From: Labyrinthula sp. Ha
Lineage: Eukaryota > Sar > Bigyra > Labyrinthulida > Labyrinthulaceae
Assembly: GCA_015227615.1 (NCBI GenBank)
Contig: JAALGZ010000063.1
Span: forward strand, 1 to 64,000
Reading direction: 5' to 3'
DNA: 64,000 bases
A program made the translations under genes and the position numbers. Below are positions 34,001 through 44,651 of this stretch, one piece after another. The notes under the pieces are model-generated. The model made no database searches, was not told the DNA's origin, and saw only the letters and a list, made by a program, of their open reading frames with translations. The number at the start of each line of letters is the position of its first letter. Position 1 is the first letter of the stretch.

Positions 34001-37000
34001 TGCGCTTGTTAAATTTTTGGTGGTGATATGAAAAGCGTTTACTCTCAAAAATAACAAAAAAAAAAATTTTTTTCAAAATCTTTCTTAATGTCACTAATTT
34101 CAAAATATTGCTTATTATCATAAGTTATAATCTTGCATGAGAGGGGAAGTAGTAAGTTTCTTTTAGAGTTCTTCAAGACTATATTACATAAAAAAATATT
34201 TTTTATCCGGGTTTAACTTAACATATATTTAATGTTTTCAATGTCAATAAGAGTTTTCGAATGTTTTACAAGAGCTGAATTCACTGTTCGAGTTCTTCTT
34301 TTACCTGAAACACCTAAGGTTTCTTCCACTTTAACTCATTCAATAAAGCATTATTAATCAGAACATCTCATTTGTTTCCAGCAAGTCATCGTGAAGCTTG
34401 TTCTTAGAATATACTTTTTTATACTTTTATTTCCTAACTAGCGATTTAGAAAAAGTTTTGCTTTCAAATTTCTGAAACTTCACATCTAGAGCAATCAGAT
34501 ATTTTGAATGGCGCTGTAAACAAACCCAGGAATGAGTTTTTTTTCCTCAGAGAAAAATACTCCTTTTAATCTGATTGGCTAGAAGGAGTATGTCAGAATA
34601 TGGAATTTACTAGTGTGACAATATTTATGATGCTCAGATATCTGACTTTATCTGCCGAAATTTGTAATCCGCAGATATGTGATCCACCCATAGTCTGAAT
34701 TTTAAAAGAACTAATAATATAGACAAGTTGGGTATGAGGTGCCAGGTAAATAGTAAAGCTAAAAACTTAATGTTACATTGTCTTCTTCTTTTTATTCTAT
34801 TGAATTACTTTAACTTCTGTTCTTGACGACACTGAATCCCTGGCGTTTTCATTGGTGTACAAGTTAAGAAAACTCCATATTATTCGGCGCTTCCCTCTCC
34901 ACTCTGCCCTTAATGAAGATGATTATGGACATATATACTTTTATTTGTTTTGAACATAGATAAATTGAAGAATATATATATAACTTATGAATAAGGAGTT
35001 ACCAGAAGGGCAATGCCAGATTAAATAATCTGAGGCTAGAAGGCGAATTCCGGGACCCCCGATATAAATTAATAAAAGGAATGTTCATACTCGATAGCCC
35101 TTATATGATACACAACATATTCCATGCCTTTCAAGAAAACATTCAAACAGGGACATTGTTACTCAGAGCTCGCCTACCAAATCTACAAGCCAATTTTTAA
35201 ACTTTTGATTTACAGCTGGTTAGAATAGTATTTTGCTTGGCACTTGAAATTGCTGAATTGTATGAAGCTTGGAATTTGAAGGAACATTTTGAGCAAAGAT
35301 ATTGACTTAGTACAGTAACTGCTTAATACATTTCTTAATCTACAAAATAATCTTTTCTTTATGTAGTGAAATACATTTTCTGCGTAGAGCCTACATTGAA
35401 ACAGTAAATAATACATGCTTGGAACATTTGTAATCGCTAAAGAAACCGAATAAATTATTATAAATAGGTATCGAACTCTTTCTTACATGTTCTACTGAAC
35501 GTATTTGAATTTTCCCAGGTTCTCTCTTATTCCCTTTCTGTTTTCTTGACCTTGAAAAATTTAATGTTTGAGCAATCATAAAATATAGTAAGTTGGAATA
35601 AGGAATATCGACCACCGGAGTCGGAAAATCTCATTCGATACTAAGCCTATACTAAGAAAAATAAAAAAGTAAGACACATAATTAAATATCGGCCACCCTA
35701 GATAAAAGTATTTATATCACTAAAAACACTGTATCTGATCAGTGAAGCAGGAGGGGAAATGCTAAAGAAAACAAAAGAGAAGTAGTAGGAAACACGGATA
35801 CAGAATCGTTGGAGTTAAAATTTCAAATATTTAATGTTGATTGAATCTTGAATGGATATTAGAAAATAAAATTTTAAAATTATTGACCTTGTTTTCCGAG
35901 ATAAAGCTCTAGTCCGACCTGCAGTGAGAATAGATAGAGACTAAGTAGCAGAAGATCCCATTATCTATGATTGATATTGTGTTTTATACATTCTAGATGG
36001 AATAAACAAAAAAAATATGAATATTGCTCTTCTATTATAGAAGTTCATAAGTCTTCAAGATGTTGTGAATCTTGAATGCGGAGTCAAAACACAGATGATA
36101 AAAAATTAGATCAGGTCCCCTTTTATTATACCATTAAGTAATTGTATTTTGATTTTATGTTGTATAGTTTGGTGCATAAAAACAAAGTGTGGTAAAAATG
36201 CTCCCTACCTTCAAAATTATACAGACTTCATCCTACTAAAGAGTTAATGTGGAATAATTTTATATATCTGCCACTAATGCAAACTGCCATTATAAGAGTA
36301 TACTAGGATCAAACCAATCACGAAATACAATAAGGGATCATATCTACATTCGGTTATTTTATTTTTCCATGTCAACCTTAGTTATCACGTTCTCGTCGCC
36401 ACCTTTTGAACCAAGGGCTGTTTAATCAACTTCCTTTACAGGAAGTTTATATTAACCAAAAATTTAATTTAACCATTCATGAGAAAATTTGGCTAAACTT
36501 GTGCAGCAATAAGACATATACTGTAAAACTGGAGTTGCGTAAACTGTACCATGTATACTTCAGGAACAAGTTTAAGCGAGAAAAAAATCCCAAAAGATAC
36601 AATTTCAAGGAAATAAACATTTTCTTAAGTGAGTACACTATCAAGAACGTATTAGATTTTCCAAGAATGCAGATCAGCTCTGATAAGAGAAATTTCAGTA
36701 TAAAATATAAGTGTGCTTATTTTTTTCAATCCATTGCTCCTCATTAAGCTTCAAAAAGAATAAAACATGTTAAAATTATGGTTCAATTAAATACAGCTTA
36801 TGTAAATCTCTTTCTAGAGATAAAATATCGAATAAGGTAATTTCTGGGATATATATTGAAAACATGTTTGCGCGATTTGTTTGATCAAAAGCTTAAGCTT
36901 ATGAAAATCATACTTTTTTCAAGGTTATAGTTAACTTACTATCATCTTATGTACTATGAACATTGAGAAAGGAAATCAAAGAATGCAGAATAAACAGCAA

Positions 37001-38869
37001 AGTTTTCTTGACACAAAACAATCATTCCCTTGAATCCCTGAAGAAAAAAGAATACAACCAAGTCTATCTAATGTAAGAGAAAATCTATGTTCTTTTTCTG
37101 AAAAACTTATGATGCTTCAGGTAAGATATAGATTACTTAGATTAAGCAAAAATAGGTTTCCACATGAACAACTAATACTTCAATTTATTTTGAATTATTC
37201 TCTCTATTCAATCTGTGTTCAAGAACTTATCCAAAGAAGTATCAAGTTGACACAAAGCAGGTTAGATTTAAAAAGCTTTTCTGAGACTATGGGTAGTTAC
37301 TTCACACTTATACTTTCCATACCTTAGTTAAACCAGAATTAACAGATGTGTATCGAGCTTGATTTTCTGAAACCATTTTATGCAACACAACAGGAAGCTT
37401 TACAGATACGAAACACGTGATGTCAATCAAGCTGTGCCAAGGACTTGTTACCAAAAAATTTTTACATCGATGATTCTGCCAATATGTTTAGAATCAATGA
37501 CTCTAAATTTAAGAAGTAAGATAAACTTCAACATTTTCATATTATTGAAAAAATAGTTTCAATAAACTAAGAGTAGGATAAAAAGAAATAATTTATATGG
37601 TAAACAAGTCAGCAGGTGATTTTAATTAGGAATTGAAAAGAAAATTTAGTAAAAGAAAAAGTTAACAATTAAAACTAGAATAGTATATTTCCTTTCAGAA
37701 AATTGTACTACAATTGTTAAGTACCAAGATTTTTCAGACGGATTTTGTTTAAGATCTAGCTTTAGTGTAGCAGCAAAAAGTTTAGGTTCCTCCGAAGCTT
37801 TAATTTTATTGATCTTATTAAACCAAATATTTTTTCTATTCTTATTTCATGAAACTTTCTCTTAAAACACTCCTTTGAATACCGATATTGAATACATATG
37901 ACTGTGCTCGAAGAACTAAGTATACAAAATGTCATACTTAATCTTCATTTCTATAAAAACTTGACATGGAAATGAAAAAAAAGGGAAACATATATATAGT
38001 TTTTACCATAGGAACGAAATCATACCAATGTTTTCGTCGAAAAAAGCATTTATATATACCTATATCATAATCTAATTAAATTTCAAGGGTACTATATTAA
38101 TGTACTTTATATTCGTCGGTTGAATCAAGGCTATCTTATCGTTCAGTTGCATAAAATATTTTGAAAGTATTAGTCGATTGCTGCTATAATTATCAACATA
38201 TCTCAAAGATTGATAAATTCTTATAATATTTCATTCTGTAACTTTGCAATATATTCAACAATAGTAACACGATAAGAAATTAGAATTACTCATCTAGGTC
38301 TTGATTTCATTCCAAGAACACATATTAGCCGCAAAAGTATTGACTCTGCCTGATATTACTTTCACCTTGGACTTGAGTAAGGTTTCAAACCTTAATATAT
38401 ATAGAAATTGCTCCAGCTTATATTTTCTATGCTTTGATGGATACAACTTGGAGTAAGAAAGCTATGCTATCGAAAGCAGTCGCCCTTATAAGGACCTAAA
38501 ATGGTCACAGAGGCAACTATATAGCCAATCTTTGTGTCTATTAAATTAAAAGGAATTTATTGGCAATACAGATAGAATTACAGAATAAGTTATATATCTG
38601 GTATAGAAGGAATACTTTAACCGCATGAACTTAGAAAAATCTCCCACCATCATGTTAATCTTCCAATGTGAAGGCAAGGTAAGTGCCCAGCGAACTATAG
38701 GCTCAATGTTTTCGTGATGAAATTTAAAAAAAGTTAGAGAAAGAGGTTTTTCTAAGAAAAAATTCTGATTGGCGGATATATGGTGTAATTATCAAACTAG
38801 TCTTTATGAGTCTTCTGGTATATGTGGGTAATTATTAATGCTATAGGACTTTTTAAGAAATTTGTGTGT
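34001..38869. other. Gene desert
   Basis: Nearly 5 kb with no supportable gene. Open frames at 36406-36747 (113 codons, no ATG at its start) and 37109-37327 show no domain. AT-rich throughout with no tandem repeats of note. Confidence 0.35.
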
Positions 38870-39530
38870 GAAGTGGTTCAATCTTGATCAACTTATTGAG
38901 AATATGCTTGCAGAGTTTGTAGATGAGGCACAAGGAGCATGCCTAAGAAAATCAAAAAGAAAAAAAAAACGTGTTGGATGATGACATCAAAATGTCTGAC
39001 GTTTTCTAACAACGCAACTCCAGGTGCTGAATAGTTCCATGCAACTATCAAAGAACAGGTAACTTTGAAGTCTAACTTAAAGCCTTGACTCTGGTTGAGG
39101 TTATCACTTGCCCCAAGAATACTGTGGGGAACTACAGAGAGACAGCTTTAAAAAACTTAAGGGGTTGATGGGGTAGGATAATATTTCCTCAGAAGAGGTA
39201 GATAATCTATTCACAATGCAGCTGAAGTTGATGGAAAGCTGCTGCATCGTTGAACACTTGAAGGAGCGTAAGCACGTTTCAATTGATTTACCCACAAGAT
39301 AAAAAAAACATATCCTGAGGCTAGCAGAAAAGGAAAGCATTAGAGTTCCTTCTTGAAACTGTGAGACATAGATTATACTGCATTTCCCTTGCGGAAATGG
39401 TGTTGCATATTATCATCGTAAAAGGATTGAATACCTCTGTGCAGGGCATCTTCCGATAAGATGGAGGCTCAGATTTTATCCTCTTTCTGAAACTGCTCAG
39501 AGGGATACGAGTCATCAGGCCTCAGGGGGT
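38870..39530 (+). pseudogene. Broken coding relic of unknown family
   Basis: This stretch is visibly less AT-rich than its surroundings and reads as protein on the plus strand in pieces. Examples are NLDQLIENMLAEFVDEAQGA, SSEEVDNLFTMQLKLMESCC, VEHLKERKHVSIDLPTR and VRHRLYCISLAEMVLHIII. It is broken in several places and no intact frame remains. The opposite-strand frames at 39104-39515 are shadows. Composition unlike its neighbours suggests a recent arrival or a gene once under selection. I cannot name the family, and a mobile-element origin cannot be excluded. Confidence 0.45.
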
Positions 39531-39593
39531 ATGAGGGGGTTATTGAGTTCTAGGTTAAAGTTCCTTCATTTTAACTTATTTACATCCTTAGAT

Positions 39594-39625
39594 AGCAGGA
39601 GGCTAAATACTTCAAGCCTCCTGCT
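39594..39625. repeat. Perfect 11-bp inverted repeat (hairpin)
   Basis: AGCAGGAGGCT at 39594-39604 and its exact reverse complement AGCCTCCTGCT at 39615-39625 enclose a 10-base loop. With seven G/C pairs it is by far the most stable short hairpin I noticed in this AT-rich window. It lies just downstream of the broken coding relic and might mark its 3' region. Confidence 0.6.
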
Positions 39626-41117
39626 GCATGCAGAGTCGTCAGCTAGAAGGCGAAGAGCAGAAGTGAGGACAATAAAAAGACCTAAGCGGTAGTTTTGAAG
39701 GTTTCCACATCCTTGAAAGAAAATCCGAATGGAAATGACGCGAATATGGATCAGGTGTCAGAAGAGAGTAGAATCAGGTGTGAATTCACAAAGAAAAAGA
39801 TCAGGAGGAGAGAAACAGTGAAAATAGCTTCGCCAATGAAGGTCTCCCAACTGGTTTTCATAAGCGAAGAACGAACATCTCTCTTACTCTATTTTGCTTT
39901 CACTTCTCGATCCTTCAACTTTTAATTTGTGAAAACCCTTAAACCCCATTTTTTTTTCATTTTTGCTTCTTTTTTTTCATAAACAACTTTTGGAAAAAAA
40001 GTTGGCATTACCACCCTAGTGCAAGCTGTAGGAAAAGTTTCTTACCATATCTATTTTTTTGTACGACCGTTGCTGCTTTTACTAAACATCTTCTACAATA
40101 CAGATATAGAATCCTTTGAGTGGCAACAGAGAAAGTAGGTAAGAAAGATATCTTTTGTTTCCTTCCCCCTTTTGTTTAAATTTTTTTTTGAACTATCATC
40201 ATCTACTGTTAGTAAACGTTTTTTGTTTTCCCCAAATATTTTGTCGCACATTTGAGACAACTTGCGCATTCACCTCGAACCCTTTTCCATAAGTTCATCC
40301 ACTTTAAAGCTCTCCATATCTTGGAAAGTTTCTTCTATCGTATTTGAGCGTAAAAACATTATAATCTTAAGATCCTTAGTATTATCCGTTTTAAATATTG
40401 ATTTGACCCAGTCTAAAAAGAGATTTACATATACTTCCAAGTATTGTTTCTAACAGTATTTCGACTTTTCAGCTTTCTTTGTTTTGATTAGGCTCCTTTT
40501 ATCCAACTTGAGGCTTGACATATCACATTTTTTTACTCAGTTTCTTGCTCCATTTTCAAAATAACTCATCGGTCTTCTTTTAACGTTTATTAAGTTTGGA
40601 ATATTGAATTGAATTCTTAGTTTATCATTAGCTAATTCATTCTTCTTTTTCTCGTTGTGTGTGCATGATACTTATGCTTGCTCTTTCTTTTATGATATAA
40701 CTCGTACTATTTTTTCTTGAAAAAATATTTTAGCCAATTAAAAAATTGAACCAATGAGAATTAAGAGTATCTGACTCAGGAGTCAAGAAATATTATTGGG
40801 TAATTCAAAGTCCTTTTCATCATTGCTTACTAACCACAATATTGCATTACCACGCAAACAAGCTCTCAAGATTATTGTCCAACGAAAATATGAATTCATG
40901 AATTTCTCTACCTGTATAGTATTCTGTTTACTAGCACCTATAGAAGCTTCGTATGAGATAGTTCTATATGAAAAATGCTACTTTTTTTGAACTATCGTAT
41001 ATGCTTTTTTTTATTTCAAGTGATGGTTTAAAGTTTGAGATCAAGAACTAAATGTTTGACAGCATAACCTACTGATGAAGTTTTTATTTTTTAGGTAGCA
41101 AAATAAGAAATCCAGAT
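39626..41117. other. No gene recognised
   Basis: An open frame at 39695-39925 follows the hairpin but lacks an ATG at its start and has no domain. Its basic, Arg-rich middle could be tail sequence of the relic. From 39940 onward it is T-rich spacer. Confidence 0.3.
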
Positions 41118-42313
41118 TCAATCATCCAAGAATGCTTGAAATCTTCCTGTTTGGGGTTTTCGAAATGCTTTTGAGAAATCAGGCTTTTTCTTTTTGGCAG
41201 CACCGGTAGTACTCCATCCGCCGTTAGCTTCTATCCTTACCTCTTTTTTCTTTTGGAGAACTTTTTCAATCTTCTGTTTAAATTCTTTAAACCTCTGTTT
41301 GACCTCTTCTTTACTTTCGAGAATCCATCTTTCTTCTTGCTCGAGTTGAGCTAATTCTTCCTCTACCTCAACTTTTTCTTTTAGAAGCCTGATCTCTTTT
41401 GTCGACAACTTGCTCGAGAAAATTCCTTTTGCACCTGCTTTTTCCTCAATCATTTCACAACTCAATAATTTTCGAATTGATTCCTCAACCCTCTCCACTT
41501 CTACAAAGGCACAGCCTATAAATGTTAATGGAAACGCTAGCAATAACCTTTTACTTTGAACAACGTTTTTCCTTTCATTCCCTCCAAAACTTCAATCCTT
41601 TTTTCATTTTCAGTCTTCTTTGCAGCTTGCAACAAACTCTGCCTTTCGTTTTCTGTTAGTTCACCTTCAGAAACTTGGTCTTTCATACATTTAGTAACAT
41701 ATTTGATCTTTTCAACTAAATCCGTACTTTCTTCATATATTTTTTCCTCTTTCTCTGTTAAAATTTTTCTAGAAAAAAGTTTCTTTTCACTTAACGTATA
41801 AATTTCACGACTTTCCAGCAAGAAATTTTTTATTCGTTTCTTCAAGGTCCATGAAGGCGCACGGATTAATAAAGATGAAAAAGATGACAGAGGTGAAGAA
41901 AGCAACAGAGATTCTTCTGAGTTTTCGTCTTTTTGTAATGGTTCAGGAACGGGCTCACCTTGGATTTTTTGCACAGCTCTTGGAAAAATGTGTAGAAACT
42001 TTAAATTCTTGTTCGTGTCATGTTGATACTTAAACGTTCCCACAGAGGAAAACGATGTATCAGAGGAGCGAGATTCCGTGTAATCAAGTGCCTTCAAAGC
42101 TGTCATAATCCATTTGGGAAGATCCTCATCATATTTTTGTCTCTTTTCTTTTCCTGCGCCAACTGTCAACGTAATTTTTATCATTTCCGAAAGAGAGCGG
42201 GTTACTGTAAAAGCTTTGTTTACCAAATCATTCGCTTGTTCAAAATTAAACCCCTTTAGATCTAGTTGTAAACTCTCGGTAGCAGCTTTGATATCGTTTT
42301 CAAAGGAAGGCAT
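41118..42313 (-). CDS. Unknown two-exon charged helical protein
   Basis: Exons 42313-41548 and 41515-41118 are joined across a 32-nt phase-1 intron (donor GTTATT) and give 387 residues. The join reads LFKVKGCAFVEVERV; the alternative donor 7 bases upstream would give a stop at once, which supports this choice. The protein is mostly charged helix, with a Ser-rich middle (about 130-150), a long Lys/Glu coiled region (about 275-350), and a conserved-looking basic C-terminus KKKKPDFSKAFRKPQTGRF. No domain is recognised. A cytosolic or nuclear structural role is possible but not shown. A 12-codon upstream ORF ends 2 bp before the start codon, and TGGGCAAT (a partial match to the recurrent motif) lies at 42420, about 107 bp upstream. 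Confidence 0.75.
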
Positions 42314-42315
42314 TA

Positions 42316-42354
42316 TCAATTCTTGTTCTTCTTCCTTGTTGTGCTTCTATCCAT
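42316..42354 (-). promoter_or_regulatory. 12-codon upstream ORF
   Basis: ATG 42354 in a good context (CCATGG) opens 12 codons (MDRSTTRKKKNKN-like, basic) and stops at TGA 42318-42316. The main ATG follows at 42313. Termination so close to the next start would favour reinitiation, so translation of the main protein may be damped or tuned. This depends on the transcript start lying upstream of 42354, which is not known. Confidence 0.35.
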
Positions 42355-42623
42355 GGTAACACACCACTGAGGTATTTTAGACTATAAAGAACATGTTCAA
42401 ATAGTCCTGTGTTCAACTCTGGGCAATAAAGGTTCCCAGAAAAAACTAAACTCAAACGTTACTGTACAAAGCAAACACAGAAACTTATTTTCTTTCATTC
42501 TAACGAAGAAGCAAATAGCATAAAACTCAGAATGTATTTATTCTATAAAAAGAACCCATATAATCTAAGCTGCCCAGTAGGAAAACATGAAAGGAGATTA
42601 GCAAGTATTCTCTATATTCTGTG

Positions 42624-44651
42624 CTACCTGTTTCTTTCATTAATATCTAAGAAATCCTTCATAAGACCCTTTGCTCTTCCAAGCATCTCTTCTCGCTCTC
42701 CAAAATCAGCAATTTTACCATTTTCTAATATTGCTATGTAATCTACATTCTTAATTGCAGACAACCTATGAGTGATCACCAATGTTGTTCTTCCAGGCAT
42801 GAACTGCTCTAGAGACTTCTGAACTAGCAACTCATTTTCAACATCTAAACTACTTGTGGCTTCATCCAGGATTAATATCTTAGCCCTATCTTGCTTCAAC
42901 ATTGCTCGAGCTATACAAATCCTTTGTCGCTGACCACCTGAGAGCATTCCACCCTTTTGACCAACCAACTTATCCAAATCTAAACCTTGCTGTTTTAACC
43001 CAACAAGTTGTGACACGTGTTCAATTTCTTCATCAGTAGCTTCTAAATTACCAAAGAGAATATTTTCTTTCACAGTACCGTCAAAAATAACGCTTTCTTG
43101 TGAAACAACACTAATCATTTCTCGAACTAGAGGGAAATTCTTCTTATCTTGTAGATCAAAATTTTCTCCATCTGGAAAGTTAATGGAAATCTTACCTTTT
43201 TCCAAGGGATACAGACCTGTCAAAATATTTGCCAAACTACTTTTTCCTGCCCCTGAGTGCGCTAAAATCGCTGTACTTTTTCCAGCTGGCAGGACAAAAT
43301 TCAACCCATCTAAAATTTTCTTTTCCTCTACTCCAGGATAAGAAAATGAAATATCATTAAACTCAACTTTTGGCATTCCCTTAATGTGTCCCAATTTTGG
43401 CAATGATTCCAAATTTTCTTCTTTTGTTGGATCTGGCCAAACTTCAAGGATCCTATCCACTGCTCCAGACATCCTCATTACTGATGTATAAGCCCCAGAT
43501 ACTTGAAACGCGGATGAAGTAACGCTCAAAGCGTACAATAAGAACGTTGCTAACTCACCTGGACTCAAAACTCCCGAAAATACTAAATTACTTCCATATC
43601 CAATAACACCAAGCATCGCAGTGTTCATTATTAACTCAACTGAGCCAAAAAAACCACCTCTATATAAACAAATTCTTTTTCCAACTTCGAAAACTTCTCC
43701 CAATTTTTGCTCATAGCCGTTAACCATGAAATTTTGTCGGTTAAACAGTTTAACAATTTTCAAGTTTTGACCGTTTAAACTTTCTTCTGCTTTAGAAGAA
43801 GAATCGCCAATGAGAGAAAGTTGTTTGTTAGTATATTTCTTTATCCACTGCCCATACAGTCTAGCCAGAATAACTAAAGGAGAAATAGATAAGACTGAGA
43901 TGGTTGCAAGTTGAACTGAAGTAAAAAACAAAAAACCTGTTGAGAAAATGAAGGTTCCAAGTCCTCTTAATCCCATGGAAAGAGATTCAGTTAATGTCTG
44001 AGATATAAGTGTTGAATCTGCTGATAATCTACTTAGTAGTTCCCCAGAGGACATAGATTTGATTTTTGTTGTTTTTGCAGTTTGAATCTTAGCAGAATCG
44101 AAGAAAGAAAGAGGTTTTGATTTAACAAGATGCGAGAATAATCTATGTCGAAGATCTTTAACAATAATTTCTGTTGACAGGTTGATAAAGTAGTTTCTAC
44201 CAAAAGTTGCCGCTGCCCCAATGAGAACAAATGAAGCTAAGAATGTTGCGTTTGTTTTAATTTTCTGGTACTTGATGTTTTCTGGATCAGATGAAAGAGT
44301 ATCCACAATTTTTCCTACAAAATATGGGAAAGCCATAGTTGAAGTAAGAGCGAGTGGAAGTAATAATAATCCGTAAGCAAGTTCTTTCTTTGCAGGTTTT
44401 GCAAAGGAAATCAGTTGTTCACGACGGCTTGACAGATTTTTTGATGATTTTTGGCTTGTAGTATTGAATCGCTTAATATAGTTCAGATTTTTCTTTAAAA
44501 AAATTGGGTTTGGGGATTGTAGTCTAAGAAAGAGCATGTTGTTTGCTCTTGATTTCATTACTTGATTGAGCATTACGTTTATACAATTTCTAGGGTAATG
44601 CAACATTGCTATTCTTAATCCATTGATGAACAAACGCGAAAAAGAAAACAT
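42624..44651 (-). CDS. Mitochondrial-type ABCB half transporter (ABCB10/MDL-like)
   Basis: 675 residues, single exon, start ATG 44651. The Arg/Asn/Ser-rich first ~75 residues look like a mitochondrial presequence (inferred). An ABC exporter membrane domain with about six helices follows (about 90-380), including PLALTSTMAFPYFVGKIVD, typical of the MDL1/ABCB10 branch. The nucleotide-binding domain has Walker A AHSGAGKSS (residue 464 onward), Q-loop SVVSQES, signature LSGGQRQR, Walker B ILILDEATSSLD and H-loop VITHRLS. The first Gly of Walker A is Ala, while the rest is canonical, so ATP binding is likely kept. Such half transporters dimerise in the inner mitochondrial membrane and export peptides or tetrapyrrole-related substrates. 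The stop is about 310 bp upstream of the next same-strand gene's start. Confidence 0.92.
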   Translation of the reverse strand: MFSFSRLFINGLRIAMLHYPRNCINVMLNQVMKSRANNMLFLRLQSPNPIFLKKNLNYIKRFNTTSQKSSKNLSSRREQLISFAKPAKKELAYGLLLLPLALTSTMAFPYFVGKIVDTLSSDPENIKYQKIKTNATFLASFVLIGAAATFGRNYFINLSTEIIVKDLRHRLFSHLVKSKPLSFFDSAKIQTAKTTKIKSMSSGELLSRLSADSTLISQTLTESLSMGLRGLGTFIFSTGFLFFTSVQLATISVLSISPLVILARLYGQWIKKYTNKQLSLIGDSSSKAEESLNGQNLKIVKLFNRQNFMVNGYEQKLGEVFEVGKRICLYRGGFFGSVELIMNTAMLGVIGYGSNLVFSGVLSPGELATFLLYALSVTSSAFQVSGAYTSVMRMSGAVDRILEVWPDPTKEENLESLPKLGHIKGMPKVEFNDISFSYPGVEEKKILDGLNFVLPAGKSTAILAHSGAGKSSLANILTGLYPLEKGKISINFPDGENFDLQDKKNFPLVREMISVVSQESVIFDGTVKENILFGNLEATDEEIEHVSQLVGLKQQGLDLDKLVGQKGGMLSGGQRQRICIARAMLKQDRAKILILDEATSSLDVENELLVQKSLEQFMPGRTTLVITHRLSAIKNVDYIAILENGKIADFGEREEMLGRAKGLMKDFLDINERNR

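Noticed and set aside
36406-36747. 113-codon plus-strand frame in a desert
   Set aside because: Begins without ATG and has no domain, only Lys/Asn/Phe-rich AT-driven composition. Likely chance.
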